Counted from the stretch's first letter, positions 50,912-61,223 are shown. The stretch: DNA of 64,000 bases from Dysgonomonas sp. UBA7710 (GCF_002482385.1 NZ_DLFW01000002.1:62001-126000); one strand, 5' to 3'. Notes: generated from the letters alone by a model not told the origin. Translations and numbers: made by a program.

Positions 50912-53164
50912 TTAAGCGCCACTTTGTTTTCTGTTTACTGCTTTTACACCTTTTATCTTAGCTATACGGGAACATAATGTTTGTAAATCGTTCACATCAT
51001 GTACATAAACAATAATCCGTCCTTCGAATACTCCATCATTAGACTCAATGTTCATTCCTTTGATATTCAATGATCCGGCAGTGATAACCTTGGTTATATC
51101 ATTTAGCATTCCCATCCTGTCTATACCTGTAACAATAATAGAGGTAAGAAAAGGAAATTGCGTATAACTGCCCCATTCCAGATTTACAATCCTGTCTCCG
51201 TGGCTGGCTTTCAGTTTCAGTCCTACCGGACAATGTATGCTGTGAACATCTACCTCATTGTCGTCATTCAGATAACCGAATACTTTGTCTCCTGGTATAG
51301 GGTTGCAGCAGGTAGGCATCCTGAAATTTTTATTAAAAGAGTCTTCTTCGAGGATATATGTTTTTTTAGGGTTTATTTGCTCGTATTCTTGCGGCTTTTC
51401 GGCTTTATCCTTATCAGCTTTCTTTACAGCGTGAAAAGCCTGTTTCATATATTTGAGCAAAACATTGTCGGAGTTTTGCTTCTTCAATGTCAATAATTTC
51501 TCTATTTTCTGGGGAAGGGAAATGTCATTGTTGCCGATAGCGTAGTATAAGTCTTCTTTAGTCTGTTTCTGATAATAGTCCAGCATTTGGTCTATAATCG
51601 CAGGTGTCAGTTCAACTGTTGTACCTTCCAGGGTTTTCAGTAAAAGTTCTTCTCCCTGTTTGGCTATTTCTCTTTTATATTTCCTGAGGGCATATTCTAT
51701 CTTTGTACGGGCTTTGGCTGTTGTTACCAGGCCAAGCCATTCGTATTTTGGGACTTGCGATCTCGACGTCAGGATTTCAACCTGGTCCCCGCTATTTAGT
51801 TTTTCGCTGAGAGGAACCAGTTTATGATTGACTTTGGCGCCTATACAATGATCTCCGATATCTGAATGCAGGTCGTAGGCGAAATCAAGAGCTGTTGCCC
51901 CCTGTGCTAAAGTTCTTATTTCTCCTTTTGGAGTGAAAACAAAGATCTCCTGTGAGTACAGGTTTAATTTTATCGTGTCAAGGAAGTCCATTGCATTGGG
52001 ACTCGGGCTTTCCAATATTTCTTTAATGGTTTTCAGCCATTTGTCCAGCTCCGTATCTTCTTCTATTTTTCCTTCTTTATATTTCCAGTGCGCGGCGAAT
52101 CCTTTTTCAGCAATATCGTCCATGCGCCGGCTGCGTATCTGTATTTCTATCCATTGCCCGTCAGGACCCATAACGGTGAGGTGGAGTGCCTGATACCCGT
52201 TTGCTTTTGGGCGGCTTACCCAATCCCTGATTCTGTCGGGGCGGAGTTTGTAGATGTCCGTTATGACTGAATATATATCCCAACATCGCTTCTTCTCGTC
52301 TATACCCGGTTCATTTTCGAAGATGATGCGGACTGCAAAAATATCATATATCTCTTCAAATGGAACGCCTTTTGCCTGCATTTTGTTCCAGATGGAATAA
52401 ACCGACTTTTCGCGGGCCCTTATCTCGTATTTAAAGCCGAGCTCGTTAAGCTTGTCAACTACAGGTTTGGCAAAATGCTGATAAACATCTGACCTGATCT
52501 TATAAGTTGCCTGTAATTTATATTGGATATCTTTATATACCTCGGGGTTTTCCCATTTGAAGCTAAGTTCTTCCAGTTCTGTCTTTATAGCGAACAGGCC
52601 CAAACGATGGGCCAGCGGAGCGTATATATACATTGTCTCTCCCGCAATCTTATACTGTTTGGCAGGAGCCATAGAACCTAATGTACGCATATTGTGGAGA
52701 CGGTCGGCTATTTTGACCAGTATCACACGTATATCATCCGACATAGTGAGCAATAGCTTGCGAAAATTCTCAGCCTGAGCTGAAACATTCTCTCCGAACA
52801 TACCGCTCGATATTTTAGTAAGTCCATCTACAATCTGTGCTATTTTATCTCCAAACAGCACTTTCATGTCTTCGACCGTGTATTCTGTATCCTCTACTAC
52901 ATCGTGCAGCAATGCCGCGCAGATGGATGTTGATCCTAGTCCGATTTCGCCGCAGACGATACGGGCTACTGAAATAGGATGTAATATATATGGTTCCCCG
53001 GAACGACGGCGCGCGCCTTTATGCGCCTCCTTTGCGAAAAGGAAAGCTTTTGTTATAATTTCGACTTTGCGCCTATGGTTGGTCTTTAGGTAATCGTCGA
53101 TAAGAGCATTGAATTCCTGCTCGATTAAAATATCATCCTGAGTATGCGTATCCTCTTTTGCCAT
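50912..53164 (-). CDS. Bifunctional (p)ppGpp synthetase/hydrolase (RelA/SpoT type)
   Basis: A 750-residue stringent-response enzyme. The HD hydrolase domain keeps its metal motif (ALLHDVVEDT, about 75-84). The synthetase domain shows YDIFAVRIIF, RIRDWVSRPKANGYQALH and EIQIRS. The basic RxRD motif is of the bifunctional kind, not the EFDD type of monofunctional RelA. TGS (FVFTPKGEIRTLAQGATALDFAY), zinc-finger-like and C-terminal ACT domains follow. I start at the ATG ending at 53164 (MAKEDTHTQ). A -7-like box (TATTTTTG, minus, 53183-53190) argues against the ATG at 53200. Confidence 0.95.
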   Translation of the reverse strand: MAKEDTHTQDDILIEQEFNALIDDYLKTNHRRKVEIITKAFLFAKEAHKGARRRSGEPYILHPISVARIVCGEIGLGSTSICAALLHDVVEDTEYTVEDMKVLFGDKIAQIVDGLTKISSGMFGENVSAQAENFRKLLLTMSDDIRVILVKIADRLHNMRTLGSMAPAKQYKIAGETMYIYAPLAHRLGLFAIKTELEELSFKWENPEVYKDIQYKLQATYKIRSDVYQHFAKPVVDKLNELGFKYEIRAREKSVYSIWNKMQAKGVPFEEIYDIFAVRIIFENEPGIDEKKRCWDIYSVITDIYKLRPDRIRDWVSRPKANGYQALHLTVMGPDGQWIEIQIRSRRMDDIAEKGFAAHWKYKEGKIEEDTELDKWLKTIKEILESPSPNAMDFLDTIKLNLYSQEIFVFTPKGEIRTLAQGATALDFAYDLHSDIGDHCIGAKVNHKLVPLSEKLNSGDQVEILTSRSQVPKYEWLGLVTTAKARTKIEYALRKYKREIAKQGEELLLKTLEGTTVELTPAIIDQMLDYYQKQTKEDLYYAIGNNDISLPQKIEKLLTLKKQNSDNVLLKYMKQAFHAVKKADKDKAEKPQEYEQINPKKTYILEEDSFNKNFRMPTCCNPIPGDKVFGYLNDDNEVDVHSIHCPVGLKLKASHGDRIVNLEWGSYTQFPFLTSIIVTGIDRMGMLNDITKVITAGSLNIKGMNIESNDGVFEGRIIVYVHDVNDLQTLCSRIAKIKGVKAVNRKQSGA

Positions 53165-53266
53165 AAGTTTTGAGTAAGGAAACAAAAATAGTAAAATCAA
53201 TTTTAATTAAGAGCTATTCGCATCATAATAAAAATTGATTTAACCATTAGATTATTCTATAATTAC

Positions 53267-55195
53267 TTACATATTCGTTGCTGTAAGTGATTTATTGTCT
53301 GTATTGGCTTGGGTCCCGTTATTGGTTTGGGCACTATTATTTTGTTCGGGAAGAAGTATCAGTAGGCGTTGCCCTACCTTAGCCATATTAGAGGATAGCT
53401 TGTTCCATGTTATAATGTCTTTTTTTGTGACATTGTAACGGGCAGCTATTTGAGTAATGGTTTCCCCTATTTTTACTTTGTGATAAATTATTTTGGAATC
53501 ATCAGCATTTTTTCTGTCCGAATCGTCAGAGTCGGTCGTAGATATTCTGACGCGTGGCAGCGTGGATTCGTCACGCACAATTTTCTTTAGATAGCCGTCA
53601 ATCAAATCTGCAGTGTAGGTTGAATCAATGATTACTGTCGGTAGTTCCGGCTCAGGAAGTTTTACAGCTTCTTGAATTTCTACATATTCTATCTTTTGTA
53701 TTTTTAGTTGTTTCCCGGCAATTAGTTTATTTGAGCGGTTCCAGCCTTTTAGTTCGGTGACTGATACTCCGTTCTTTTTTGCTATGCCAGCCCATGTATC
53801 ACCTTTACGTATCTTGTAATAAGTAGTAGTTTCTTTCGGAACGGAAACAGTTCTTGTTAGACCCGATACAGAAACGACCGTAGTATCGGATGATGTATTG
53901 TTTGATACCAGTAATTCTTCTGCGGATTGTTCTTCTGCTTTATAAATTTTCAGGCGTCTTCCGACTGTTAATTTGTTTGATGCAAGATTATTCCATTGTT
54001 TTATCTGGCTCGATGTAACTCCATACCGGCTGGCCAGACGGGCTAACGTATCTCCTCTTTTTACCCTGTATGTGATTGCGTTACCGGCGGCTCTGTTACC
54101 TCCCACAGCATCCACACCTGCTACTTTACGGTGAGTCAGATACTGGTCGGCCTTATATGTGTAGATGTCGTCTTTCTTATCGAGAAATAAAGAAAGCTTA
54201 TCGATGGGAAGGTTCAAAGAATAATGTTTATAATCCCCCGGTATAATGTCACTCTTGAACTGTGGGTTGAATTGACGTAAGTCATCAACAGAGACGTTCA
54301 GGTTGTCTGCAATCTGTTGGAAATGAACATTCTTATCGATCATTAAAGAGTCTATCGAAGCCGGGTTTTTGCATTCGGTGGGACAGATATTATGCTCATC
54401 ATAATAATTCATTATATATGTAGCTGCGATAAAAGCCGGAACATAGCCCCTTGTTTCCCGTGGCAGATAGGGATAGATGGCCCAGTAATCGGTTTGCCCG
54501 CCACTACGGCGAATTGCCTTATTTACATTACCCGGACCACAGTTATAGGCTGCGATTACCAGATTCCAGTCTCCATAGATTCCGTATAAGTCTTTCAGAT
54601 ATCTGGCTGCTGCATCTGTTGATTTTAGCGGGTCGCGGCGTTCGTCTACAAGGCTGTTTATCTCCAGATCGTACATTTTACCTGTGGGAGCCATGAATTG
54701 CCATAGGCCTGTTGCACCTACTGTGGAGCGTGCTATCGGATTGAGGGCTGATTCAATTACCGGAAGATATTTGAGTTCCAGAGGTAAGCCTTCTTTGTCC
54801 AATGCTTGTTCGAACAGAGGGAAGTAGTATTTACCCTGTCCCAGCATATAGCTGACCTGATTACGACGGCGGCCTGCATACATTTCTATATAATCGCGCA
54901 CAACCGGGTTAAAAACCAGTTCCATCTTGGTTGGCAAAGAATATAGTCTGTGTATATAGACAGAATCGTTGAACAATACGGCACTATCGTCATTCGAACG
55001 GCAGTCATCACCATATTTTACATTATTACTCCAGTTTTTTAGCAGTTCATCGTAGTTGCGTTCCATGTCTGCCGGATATATTATCGACCTATCGGTAATT
55101 GTGTCACGTGCCGACAATTCTTTACGACCGGACTGCCCAAATACGATAAATGTACCGGATAGGAAAAGCCCTGTGATTATTAGTTTTTTCAGCAT
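53267..55195 (-). CDS. Membrane-bound lytic transglycosylase D-like, with LysM repeats
   Basis: A 642-residue exported enzyme. I use the ATG at 55195, which opens the signal peptide (LIITGLFLSGTFIVFGQ). The SLT domain carries LKYLPVIESALNPIARS (catalytic Glu, about residue 150) and TGLWQFMAPTGKMYDLEI. Three LysM peptidoglycan-binding repeats follow, each opening YRVKRGDTLARLASRYGV, YKIRKGDTWAGIAKKNGV or YHKVKIGETITQIAARY. It cleaves glycan strands by 1,6-anhydro formation. In Bacteroidota the gene often sits between DUF5683 and relA/spoT, as here. Confidence 0.92.
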   Translation of the reverse strand: MLKKLIITGLFLSGTFIVFGQSGRKELSARDTITDRSIIYPADMERNYDELLKNWSNNVKYGDDCRSNDDSAVLFNDSVYIHRLYSLPTKMELVFNPVVRDYIEMYAGRRRNQVSYMLGQGKYYFPLFEQALDKEGLPLELKYLPVIESALNPIARSTVGATGLWQFMAPTGKMYDLEINSLVDERRDPLKSTDAAARYLKDLYGIYGDWNLVIAAYNCGPGNVNKAIRRSGGQTDYWAIYPYLPRETRGYVPAFIAATYIMNYYDEHNICPTECKNPASIDSLMIDKNVHFQQIADNLNVSVDDLRQFNPQFKSDIIPGDYKHYSLNLPIDKLSLFLDKKDDIYTYKADQYLTHRKVAGVDAVGGNRAAGNAITYRVKRGDTLARLASRYGVTSSQIKQWNNLASNKLTVGRRLKIYKAEEQSAEELLVSNNTSSDTTVVSVSGLTRTVSVPKETTTYYKIRKGDTWAGIAKKNGVSVTELKGWNRSNKLIAGKQLKIQKIEYVEIQEAVKLPEPELPTVIIDSTYTADLIDGYLKKIVRDESTLPRVRISTTDSDDSDRKNADDSKIIYHKVKIGETITQIAARYNVTKKDIITWNKLSSNMAKVGQRLLILLPEQNNSAQTNNGTQANTDNKSLTATNM

Positions 55196-55250
55196 AAGTG
55201 TTCCTTTATGGTATTTGCAGAACTTCACATAAAGTGAGGTTTCTGCAAGT

Positions 55251-55934
55251 TTAAAAATTTATACTACATTGAAGCCCTACCGAGGCTTTAGAATAAGATG
55301 TCGGTGGCCAGAATACTGGTGTAACTCTCATGGAGAGATCCGGTGACATATCAAAATCGTACAATTGCGCATCTACATAAGCATCGATCATGCATAGCGC
55401 ATACACCCCCACGGCCACAATAATGGCTAAGTCCCTGTTTCTTCTATAGAAATCCTTTTTGCTCTTCAGAGCTGATTGTAGCCTGTCGCGACCATAGTCG
55501 TCGACAGTTTGTCCTGGTCTTAAATAATTCGTATAACTGGTGCCGGAACCTGTTACCAAATCTCGGAAAGCCTGATTGTAATCATTATATACCCGCCCAT
55601 TCCATGTAATGGCATAAGTGAGTCCGAGCGCTCCTCCATATACAATCGGCAGCTTCCAGTACTTACGATTGTAAAATTGTCCTAATCCCGGGAAAATAGC
55701 AGAATATATGACTGCTTTTTTCGAATCGGGTTTAAATTCATGTTTACTTATTGTAATTACCGAATCCACTAAAACCACAGCTTTTTCGCTTATTAATGGT
55801 TTTATAGTATCGGCAGGTAAACGTTTGCCATCTGAACGAAGCACGGAATCCTGAACTTGAGGTTCTTGTGCATTCAACGGAAGAAGCATCCCTTCTAATA
55901 TGCACCATAAACAAATAAATAAACCTCTCCTCAT
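55251..55934 (-). CDS. DUF5683 membrane protein
   Basis: A 227-residue protein with a short signal or membrane start (LFICLWCILEGMLLPLNAQ). The conserved core KKAVIYSAIFPGLGQFYNRKY (about 74-94) is the DUF5683 signature, followed by GGALGLTYAI and two later hydrophobic helices (about 160-180). Function is unknown. Its fixed place between parB and mltD across Bacteroidota suggests a link to cell wall or chromosome segregation, but this is only context. It lies 27 bp past parB. Confidence 0.85.
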   Translation of the reverse strand: MRRGLFICLWCILEGMLLPLNAQEPQVQDSVLRSDGKRLPADTIKPLISEKAVVLVDSVITISKHEFKPDSKKAVIYSAIFPGLGQFYNRKYWKLPIVYGGALGLTYAITWNGRVYNDYNQAFRDLVTGSGTSYTNYLRPGQTVDDYGRDRLQSALKSKKDFYRRNRDLAIIVAVGVYALCMIDAYVDAQLYDFDMSPDLSMRVTPVFWPPTSYSKASVGLQCSINF

Positions 55935-55961
55935 ATATAATATTACGGAAAATACCTCGTT

Positions 55962-56870
55962 TTATTTTTTCAATTGGTCAAATATCGAAATTATTCTCTC
56001 CAACTCTTCTTCTGTTTTAAACGGAATACTTATTTTGCCTTTACCCTTATCGTTACAGGTAAGCTGTACCTTGGTGGAGAAGAATTTCGATAAGTGAGTT
56101 TTTAGTATCTCAAATTCTTCGGGAGTAGCTTTTTTTACTCCTGATTTTTTTACTGTTTCTACTACTTTTTCTTCTTTGAGCAAGTCTTCCAGTTTTTCAC
56201 CTTTGGCTATTGCCCTTACATATTCCTCTACTTTCCTTACAGATAAACCTTCTTCGAGTATCAGTTCGTAAACTTCCAATTGTGCAGCTGCATCCTCGAG
56301 TGTGACCAGAGTACGTGCATGAGCCATATCTATTTTCTTGTCTCTGATACCCATTTGTATCTCAGCCGGTAATTTTAACAGGCGCAGATAATTGGCTATG
56401 GTTGTTCTCTTTTTACCAATGCGTTCACTGAGACGTTCCTGAGTGAGATTATATGCCTCGATAAGATTCTGGTAGGCCAGTGCAATTTCTATGGAGTTCA
56501 GGTCTTCACGCTGAATGTTCTCTATCAGTGCCATCTCCATTACAGTTTCATCTTCGGCTGTACGGATGTATGCAGGGATAGAACTTAATCCGGCAATTGA
56601 AGAGGCTCTATACCGCCGTTCTCCGGCTATGATCTGATATGAATCTTCGTCTATCTTACGCAATGTTATGGGTTGGATAACTCCTATCTGACGAATAGAG
56701 ACTGCCAGTTCTTGCAATGCTTCTTCATCGAATACACGTCGGGGCTGATCAGGGTTTACCTGTATCTTGGATAACTCTATTTCGTTGATTGAAGAGGAGC
56801 CTTCGGTTTTTACTTCATCAATGGTAATAAGGGCGTCTAACCCTCTTCCTAACACCATTTTCTTAGCCAT
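55962..56870 (-). CDS. parB: Chromosome-partitioning protein ParB
   Basis: A 302-residue CTP-dependent clamp protein that loads at parS and organises the origin region. The N-terminal nuclease-like fold shows IQVNPDQPRRVFDEE and GERRYRASSIAGL (arginine patch, about 86-98). The helix-turn-helix covers TQERLSERIGKKRTTIANYL (about 144-163), and the C-terminal part dimerises. It starts 35 bp after parA. I saw no obvious parS-like 16-bp palindrome near the genes. Confidence 0.95.
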   Translation of the reverse strand: MAKKMVLGRGLDALITIDEVKTEGSSSINEIELSKIQVNPDQPRRVFDEEALQELAVSIRQIGVIQPITLRKIDEDSYQIIAGERRYRASSIAGLSSIPAYIRTAEDETVMEMALIENIQREDLNSIEIALAYQNLIEAYNLTQERLSERIGKKRTTIANYLRLLKLPAEIQMGIRDKKIDMAHARTLVTLEDAAAQLEVYELILEEGLSVRKVEEYVRAIAKGEKLEDLLKEEKVVETVKKSGVKKATPEEFEILKTHLSKFFSTKVQLTCNDKGKGKISIPFKTEEELERIISIFDQLKK

Positions 56871-56905
56871 AACAATTTATTAAGTATTTAATCAGGAAAG
56901 CAAAG

Positions 56906-57670
56906 TTAAGAATTTTTCTCAATAAGTTCTTGTGCCAGCTGCATATGATTTACAGAACCTTTCGATGCGGCATCATAAACAAGCACAGGTTGGGCAAAGC
57001 TTTGTGATTCGCTAAGCTTCACATTTCGTTGTATTACAGTAGTGAAAACCAGTTCCTGGAAATGGCTTTTCACTTCTTCATATATCTGGTTCGCCAGACG
57101 CAAACGTGCATCATACATGGTAAGAAGGAAACCTTCTATTTCGAGGGCCGGGTTCAGTTTATTTTTAATTATTTTTATTGTATTAAGTAATTTGCTTATC
57201 CCTTCCAGTGCAAAATATTCACATTGTACAGGTATAATAATCGAGTCTGCTGCAGTAAGCGCATTTACGGTTATCAATCCTAATGATGGCGAACAGTCTA
57301 TCAGAATATAGTCATAATCCGGTTTGAGCGGAACAAGAACTTCCCGCAGTTGTTTTTCCCTGTTTTCCACATTCAGCATTTCCAGTTCTGCCCCTACCAG
57401 ATTGATATGGGATGGTAATACATAAAGCCGTTCTATCTCTGTGGGTACGATCGCTTCTTCCGGAGTGGCTGTGCCAATCAGGCATTCGTAGATAGTCTTA
57501 TTCACTTTTTTGATATCAATGCCCAAACCCGAAGAGGCATTGGCTTGCGGATCGGCATCGACTACCAATACTTTTTTTTCGAGTGCCGCCAGTGATGCCG
57601 CCAGATTGATTGTAGTTGTTGTTTTTCCTACGCCGCCTTTTTGATTGGCTAATGCGATTATTTTTCCCAT
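56906..57670 (-). CDS. parA: Chromosome-partitioning ATPase ParA
   Basis: A 254-residue Walker ATPase that forms the gradient that moves ParB-bound origins. The deviant Walker A (KGGVGKTTTT, 11-20), Walker A' (VLVVDADPQANAS, about 34-46) and DCSPSLG (about 124-130) are intact. It is the first gene of a parA-parB-DUF5683-mltD-relA/spoT run with the same order as many Bacteroidota. The 176 bp upstream contain no complete -33/-7 pair that I can identify. Confidence 0.95.
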   Translation of the reverse strand: MGKIIALANQKGGVGKTTTTINLAASLAALEKKVLVVDADPQANASSGLGIDIKKVNKTIYECLIGTATPEEAIVPTEIERLYVLPSHINLVGAELEMLNVENREKQLREVLVPLKPDYDYILIDCSPSLGLITVNALTAADSIIIPVQCEYFALEGISKLLNTIKIIKNKLNPALEIEGFLLTMYDARLRLANQIYEEVKSHFQELVFTTVIQRNVKLSESQSFAQPVLVYDAASKGSVNHMQLAQELIEKNS

Positions 57671-57846
57671 AAAAAGCTATTAATATTTTTTGATGACAAA
57701 TTAAATAATAAAAAACAGGAAGTGGATGTTAAATTTGTGTAACAATGTATATCTTGTTGAAAAGTCTGCCTGATTGTTAATAAATAAGAGCGAATAATCT
57801 GCTGCAAGTTTACGAAATTATATTGGAATCCAGACATCTTTATTTT

Positions 57847-59001
57847 TTAAATGGCCAGTAATTTTTCTACGCTTTTCAGCCATCCCTGATAATCGAATCT
57901 CGACACTGCTTCGTCTAGATGCGCACTGTATTTAACGGAGAGTTCCGGATCATCCAATACTGATTTCATCCCCCGGTAAACTCCTTCTGCACTATTGTCG
58001 ACCAGTATGCCGTATTTACCACCGTCTATAATGTCGCGTGGGCCTCCGCAGTCGGTTGTTATCACCGGAGTCTTTAGTGCCATCGATTCCAGCAGGACGA
58101 GGGAGAAACTCTCGCGTTCCGATACACACAAAGACCATTTGCATTGCAGGATATAAGGGAAAGGATTGTCTATCCTGCCTTTGAGAGTGATTATTCCGTT
58201 TATTTCTTTTTCTATAAGTTCTTCCCCCATTGTCCGGTTATCCATCCCATCACCTATTATATAAACATGAAAATTGTATCCCTCTTCTTTGAGGCGTATA
58301 ACGGCGTTGATAAGTCTGTCTGTCCGTTTTTCGGGAGAGATTCTCGTTATAAGTATAAAGTTGGTTTCACTTTGGGGTAAATCAATGATTGGTTCTTTTG
58401 CCTTTTCTTTTACTTTGGCTAAATCAATTGCGTTATATAGCACGCTGATATCTTGCTTCGGGGTTTTCCCATCATACAAAATGGATAGATAAGTATTTTT
58501 TGCGGCATCGGACACACATATTACTTTATCGAAACTGTTGTAAGACCGTTCTACGAGTTTTAATTGTTTCTTATTCAGCCATACTGAGATTTTTTCCCTG
58601 AAAGACCGGATTTCATATTTTCTTTTATAAACGATGTTGTGTATCCAGAGTATTTTAGGAATACTCATTTTTGCAAAAATACGGGCGAAAAATGTTTCCT
58701 TAAAACAAACAATTTCATCATACTCACTTTCGGAAATACCTTTCTGTCTGGCAAACATGCGAGGGAAGAAAATCATTATATTCTCCCATATTTTTTTTTG
58801 AAAGTGAGGAAGACCATCCGGATATAAATATTTTATAGAAACAGCCGGTGATACCTTGCGCAACAATACATCCTTATCGGATGGTTCCGGTAAAAGAAGG
58901 GTGATTTGCGCTTTAGCCGCCAGATGATTAAGGAGGTCGACCAGCAGTATCTCCGTACCGCCTATTATAAGACTGTCATTGAAAAATAATATACGTTTCA
59001 T
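57847..59001 (-). CDS. Glycosyltransferase family 4
   Basis: A 384-residue GT-B fold enzyme that adds a sugar to a surface glycan or lipid. The C-terminal domain shows TRISPEKRTDRLINAVI, VSERESFSLVLLESMALKTP (E-x7-E motif, about 290-300) and TTDCGGPRDIIDGG. The N-terminus begins GGTEILLVDLLNHLA, as in GT4 enzymes. The sugar and acceptor are unknown. hemH starts 21 bp upstream in the same direction, so it is probably in that transcript; there is no polysaccharide cluster around it. Confidence 0.88.
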   Translation of the reverse strand: MKRILFFNDSLIIGGTEILLVDLLNHLAAKAQITLLLPEPSDKDVLLRKVSPAVSIKYLYPDGLPHFQKKIWENIMIFFPRMFARQKGISESEYDEIVCFKETFFARIFAKMSIPKILWIHNIVYKRKYEIRSFREKISVWLNKKQLKLVERSYNSFDKVICVSDAAKNTYLSILYDGKTPKQDISVLYNAIDLAKVKEKAKEPIIDLPQSETNFILITRISPEKRTDRLINAVIRLKEEGYNFHVYIIGDGMDNRTMGEELIEKEINGIITLKGRIDNPFPYILQCKWSLCVSERESFSLVLLESMALKTPVITTDCGGPRDIIDGGKYGILVDNSAEGVYRGMKSVLDDPELSVKYSAHLDEAVSRFDYQGWLKSVEKLLAI

Positions 59002-59022
59002 TAGTCTTCCGGGTTACTTATT

Positions 59023-59982
59023 CTAAGAAATTATTTTGGCAACGCTTTCTACCCAGTAGTCTTCACTGTTGAGGCAGGGTATAAAGGTTAATTGCGCCCC
59101 TCCTTTATCAATAAAGAGTTCCTTTGCTTTTATATTGATATCGTATAGTGTTTCCAGATTGTCGGCAGCAAAACCGGGCGCTACTACCAGCAGTTTCTTC
59201 GCCTTTTCCGCGGCCTGTTCTTCTATGACTTCGTCCAGACTGGGGCCGAGCCATTTTTTGCCCATTGCCGAATGATATACCTGTCTGGTCCTTTTCATTT
59301 CCATATCCAGCTCTTTTAATACAAGGCGGACAGTTTCTTTGGTCTGATAAACGTAATCGAATTCTTTCCCTTTTTTCCAGCCTTCTTCTACATGGGAGAG
59401 GGGCAGGCTATGGAAAGTGAATATCAGTTTGTCGAAATCTTCGGTTATGTATGGCCTGATGCTTTTTGCCAGAGATGATATATATGCCGGATGCCGGAAA
59501 TAAGGTTCTATTACTTTCAGCCGGAAAGGGTATGGCCGTTTGAAAAAGATTTTGCCTACTTCATCAACTACCGTTTTGTAAGAAGATTCTGCATACTGTG
59601 GGAATAATGGCAATACAACAACTTCATGTAATCTGTTGTTTTTAGCCATCAGTCTTTCCAGTGCCACTTGTACATAGGGTTGCCCGTATCTCATTGCTAC
59701 CTCGACAGGCATCTCCGTTAGGGTTTCAAGTTTTTTTGCCAGGGATTTAGCATGATCGAGCAGAGGCGAATCTTCCTTTGTATGATCCCAGATCATCTTA
59801 TAATGGGCTGTAGAACTGAATTGCCTCAAAGGTATTATAATTCCGTTGACCAGAATAGGACGGAACCAGTCGGGTACAGTCATTACGTACGGATCGGAAA
59901 GCATAGCCCTGATAAAGAACTTCACATCCGGTCGTGTACATGTTTTAGGGCTACCTGTGTTTACTAATAATACTCCCTTCAT
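59023..59982 (-). CDS. hemH: Ferrochelatase
   Basis: A 319-residue enzyme that inserts Fe2+ into protoporphyrin to make heme. I use the ATG at 59982 (MKGVLLVNTGSP), since the longer frame adds a non-conserved MVFVFKEI. The core shows FTFHSLPLSH (catalytic His, about 180) and VVAPGFAADNLETLYDI (about 262-278, conserved Glu), both diagnostic. Length is slightly short but complete. Many Bacteroidales rely on salvaged porphyrin or heme, so this gene alone does not prove full heme synthesis. Confidence 0.94.
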   Translation of the reverse strand: MKGVLLVNTGSPKTCTRPDVKFFIRAMLSDPYVMTVPDWFRPILVNGIIIPLRQFSSTAHYKMIWDHTKEDSPLLDHAKSLAKKLETLTEMPVEVAMRYGQPYVQVALERLMAKNNRLHEVVVLPLFPQYAESSYKTVVDEVGKIFFKRPYPFRLKVIEPYFRHPAYISSLAKSIRPYITEDFDKLIFTFHSLPLSHVEEGWKKGKEFDYVYQTKETVRLVLKELDMEMKRTRQVYHSAMGKKWLGPSLDEVIEEQAAEKAKKLLVVAPGFAADNLETLYDINIKAKELFIDKGGAQLTFIPCLNSEDYWVESVAKIIS

Positions 59983-60065
59983 AATTTCCTTAAATACAAA
60001 TACCACAGATTCCCGTTTGTCTGAAAATATGTGGTATTCCTATTGTTTTATATTTTCAATTGCCT

Positions 60066-61040
60066 TTAGACATATGTTTCGAGAAGCAATACGTTTCCTT
60101 CCGGACTGATTGAAACGCTTTTGGTATCGGCCGGAATGAGGATTGTTTCACCTTGCTTTACAGACAGGTCGTTCCCTTTATCGTCCCTGATGCTGCAAGC
60201 TCCTCCCATACAGATATAGGCGACAAACGAGTCGATATCACTGTAATCTCTGGTAATATCTTTAGTTACCTCCAGTAGATTCGTCGTAAAGTATCGGCAC
60301 GATTCCAACCTTACAGGTTGGTTTTCCGCTCTTGTATATGAGTTTTTATAATTATCGTAAAGTTTAAAATCTATCGCGTCCTTCGCCAGTTCGGTATGAA
60401 GTTCGCGCCCGTTGCCGTTCGCGTCTTTACGGTTGTAGTCGTAGATACGGTATGTGATATTCGATGTTTGCTGTATTTCTGCAATAAATGTTCCGGCACC
60501 GATAGCATGTACGCGTCCTGCGGGGAGGAAGAATACATCTCCGGCTTTTACATCGTGTTTTGCTAATGAGTCTACAAATGTATTGTCTTCGATGCTCTTA
60601 ACGTATGATTCCGGAGTCATTTGTTTTTCGAAACCTGAATACAGGAATGCCGATGGCGTAGCGTTTATAACATACCACATTTCCGTTTTGCCGAACGAAT
60701 CGTGTCTTTTCTTTGCCAGTTCATCGTCGGGATGCACTTGTATGGAAAGATTGTCGCGGGCATCAATAAATTTGATAAGCAAAGGGAATGTATTGCCGAA
60801 AGTCTCGAAATTCTTTTTCCCTACCAACTGAGCTTTGTAAGTGTCTATTATTTCGCTCAGGTTTTTATTCTCCAGTTCACCGTTAGCAACGACAGAAACA
60901 TTGCCTTTTACACTGGATATTTCCCAACTTTCGCCGATGCCGTCTTGTTCGGGCGTTATTCCTTTAAACTTACATATTTCATCTCCACCCCAGATAATGG
61001 ATTTAAGGATGGGTTTAAACTTTAATGGATATAAATTCAT
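60066..61040 (-). CDS. manA: Mannose-6-phosphate isomerase, class I
   Basis: A 324-residue zinc isomerase interconverting fructose-6-P and mannose-6-P, feeding GDP-mannose and fucose synthesis. I use the ATG at 61040 (MNLYPLKFKPIL). The cupin core has SIQVHPDDELAKKR (zinc ligands, about 95-108) and FFLPAGRVHAIGAGTFIAE (about 170-188). The short Bacteroidota form lacks the long insert of eukaryotic PMI. A -7 box (TACTTTTG, minus) lies about 31 bp upstream. Confidence 0.92.
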   Translation of the reverse strand: MNLYPLKFKPILKSIIWGGDEICKFKGITPEQDGIGESWEISSVKGNVSVVANGELENKNLSEIIDTYKAQLVGKKNFETFGNTFPLLIKFIDARDNLSIQVHPDDELAKKRHDSFGKTEMWYVINATPSAFLYSGFEKQMTPESYVKSIEDNTFVDSLAKHDVKAGDVFFLPAGRVHAIGAGTFIAEIQQTSNITYRIYDYNRKDANGNGRELHTELAKDAIDFKLYDNYKNSYTRAENQPVRLESCRYFTTNLLEVTKDITRDYSDIDSFVAYICMGGACSIRDDKGNDLSVKQGETILIPADTKSVSISPEGNVLLLETYV

Positions 61041-61070
61041 CTTATTACACGTTATATTAAAATTCTTATA

Positions 61071-61078
61071 CAAAAGTA
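61071..61078 (-). promoter_or_regulatory. Candidate -7 box of manA
   Basis: The minus strand reads TACTTTTG, a full TAnnTTTG match, 31 bp before the manA ATG. The best -33 candidate is TTCG (61097-61100), which is imperfect. Confidence 0.4.
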
Positions 61079-61176
61079 ATCAAACTTTGTCTATTTCGAA
61101 GCGTTTCGTTTCTTCTATTGAACAGCGAACGGCCCTGAATGTTTATAAAAGATTAAAATCGCTCTGTGCCGAACAA

Positions 61177-61211
61177 AAACGGACCGGTAATTTTCATTAT
61201 CCAGTCCGTTT
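61177..61211 (-). terminator. Terminator after glgB
   Basis: Stem AAACGGAC / GTCCGTTT with an inner weaker part and, on the minus strand, a T5 run. It starts 13 bp after the glgB stop and separates glgB from manA. Confidence 0.85.
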
Positions 61212-61223
61212 ATTATTTATCCG

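Noticed and set aside
55962..57670. parS site next to parAB
   Set aside because: I looked for a 14-16 bp GTTTCACGTGAAAC-like palindrome around the genes and saw none.
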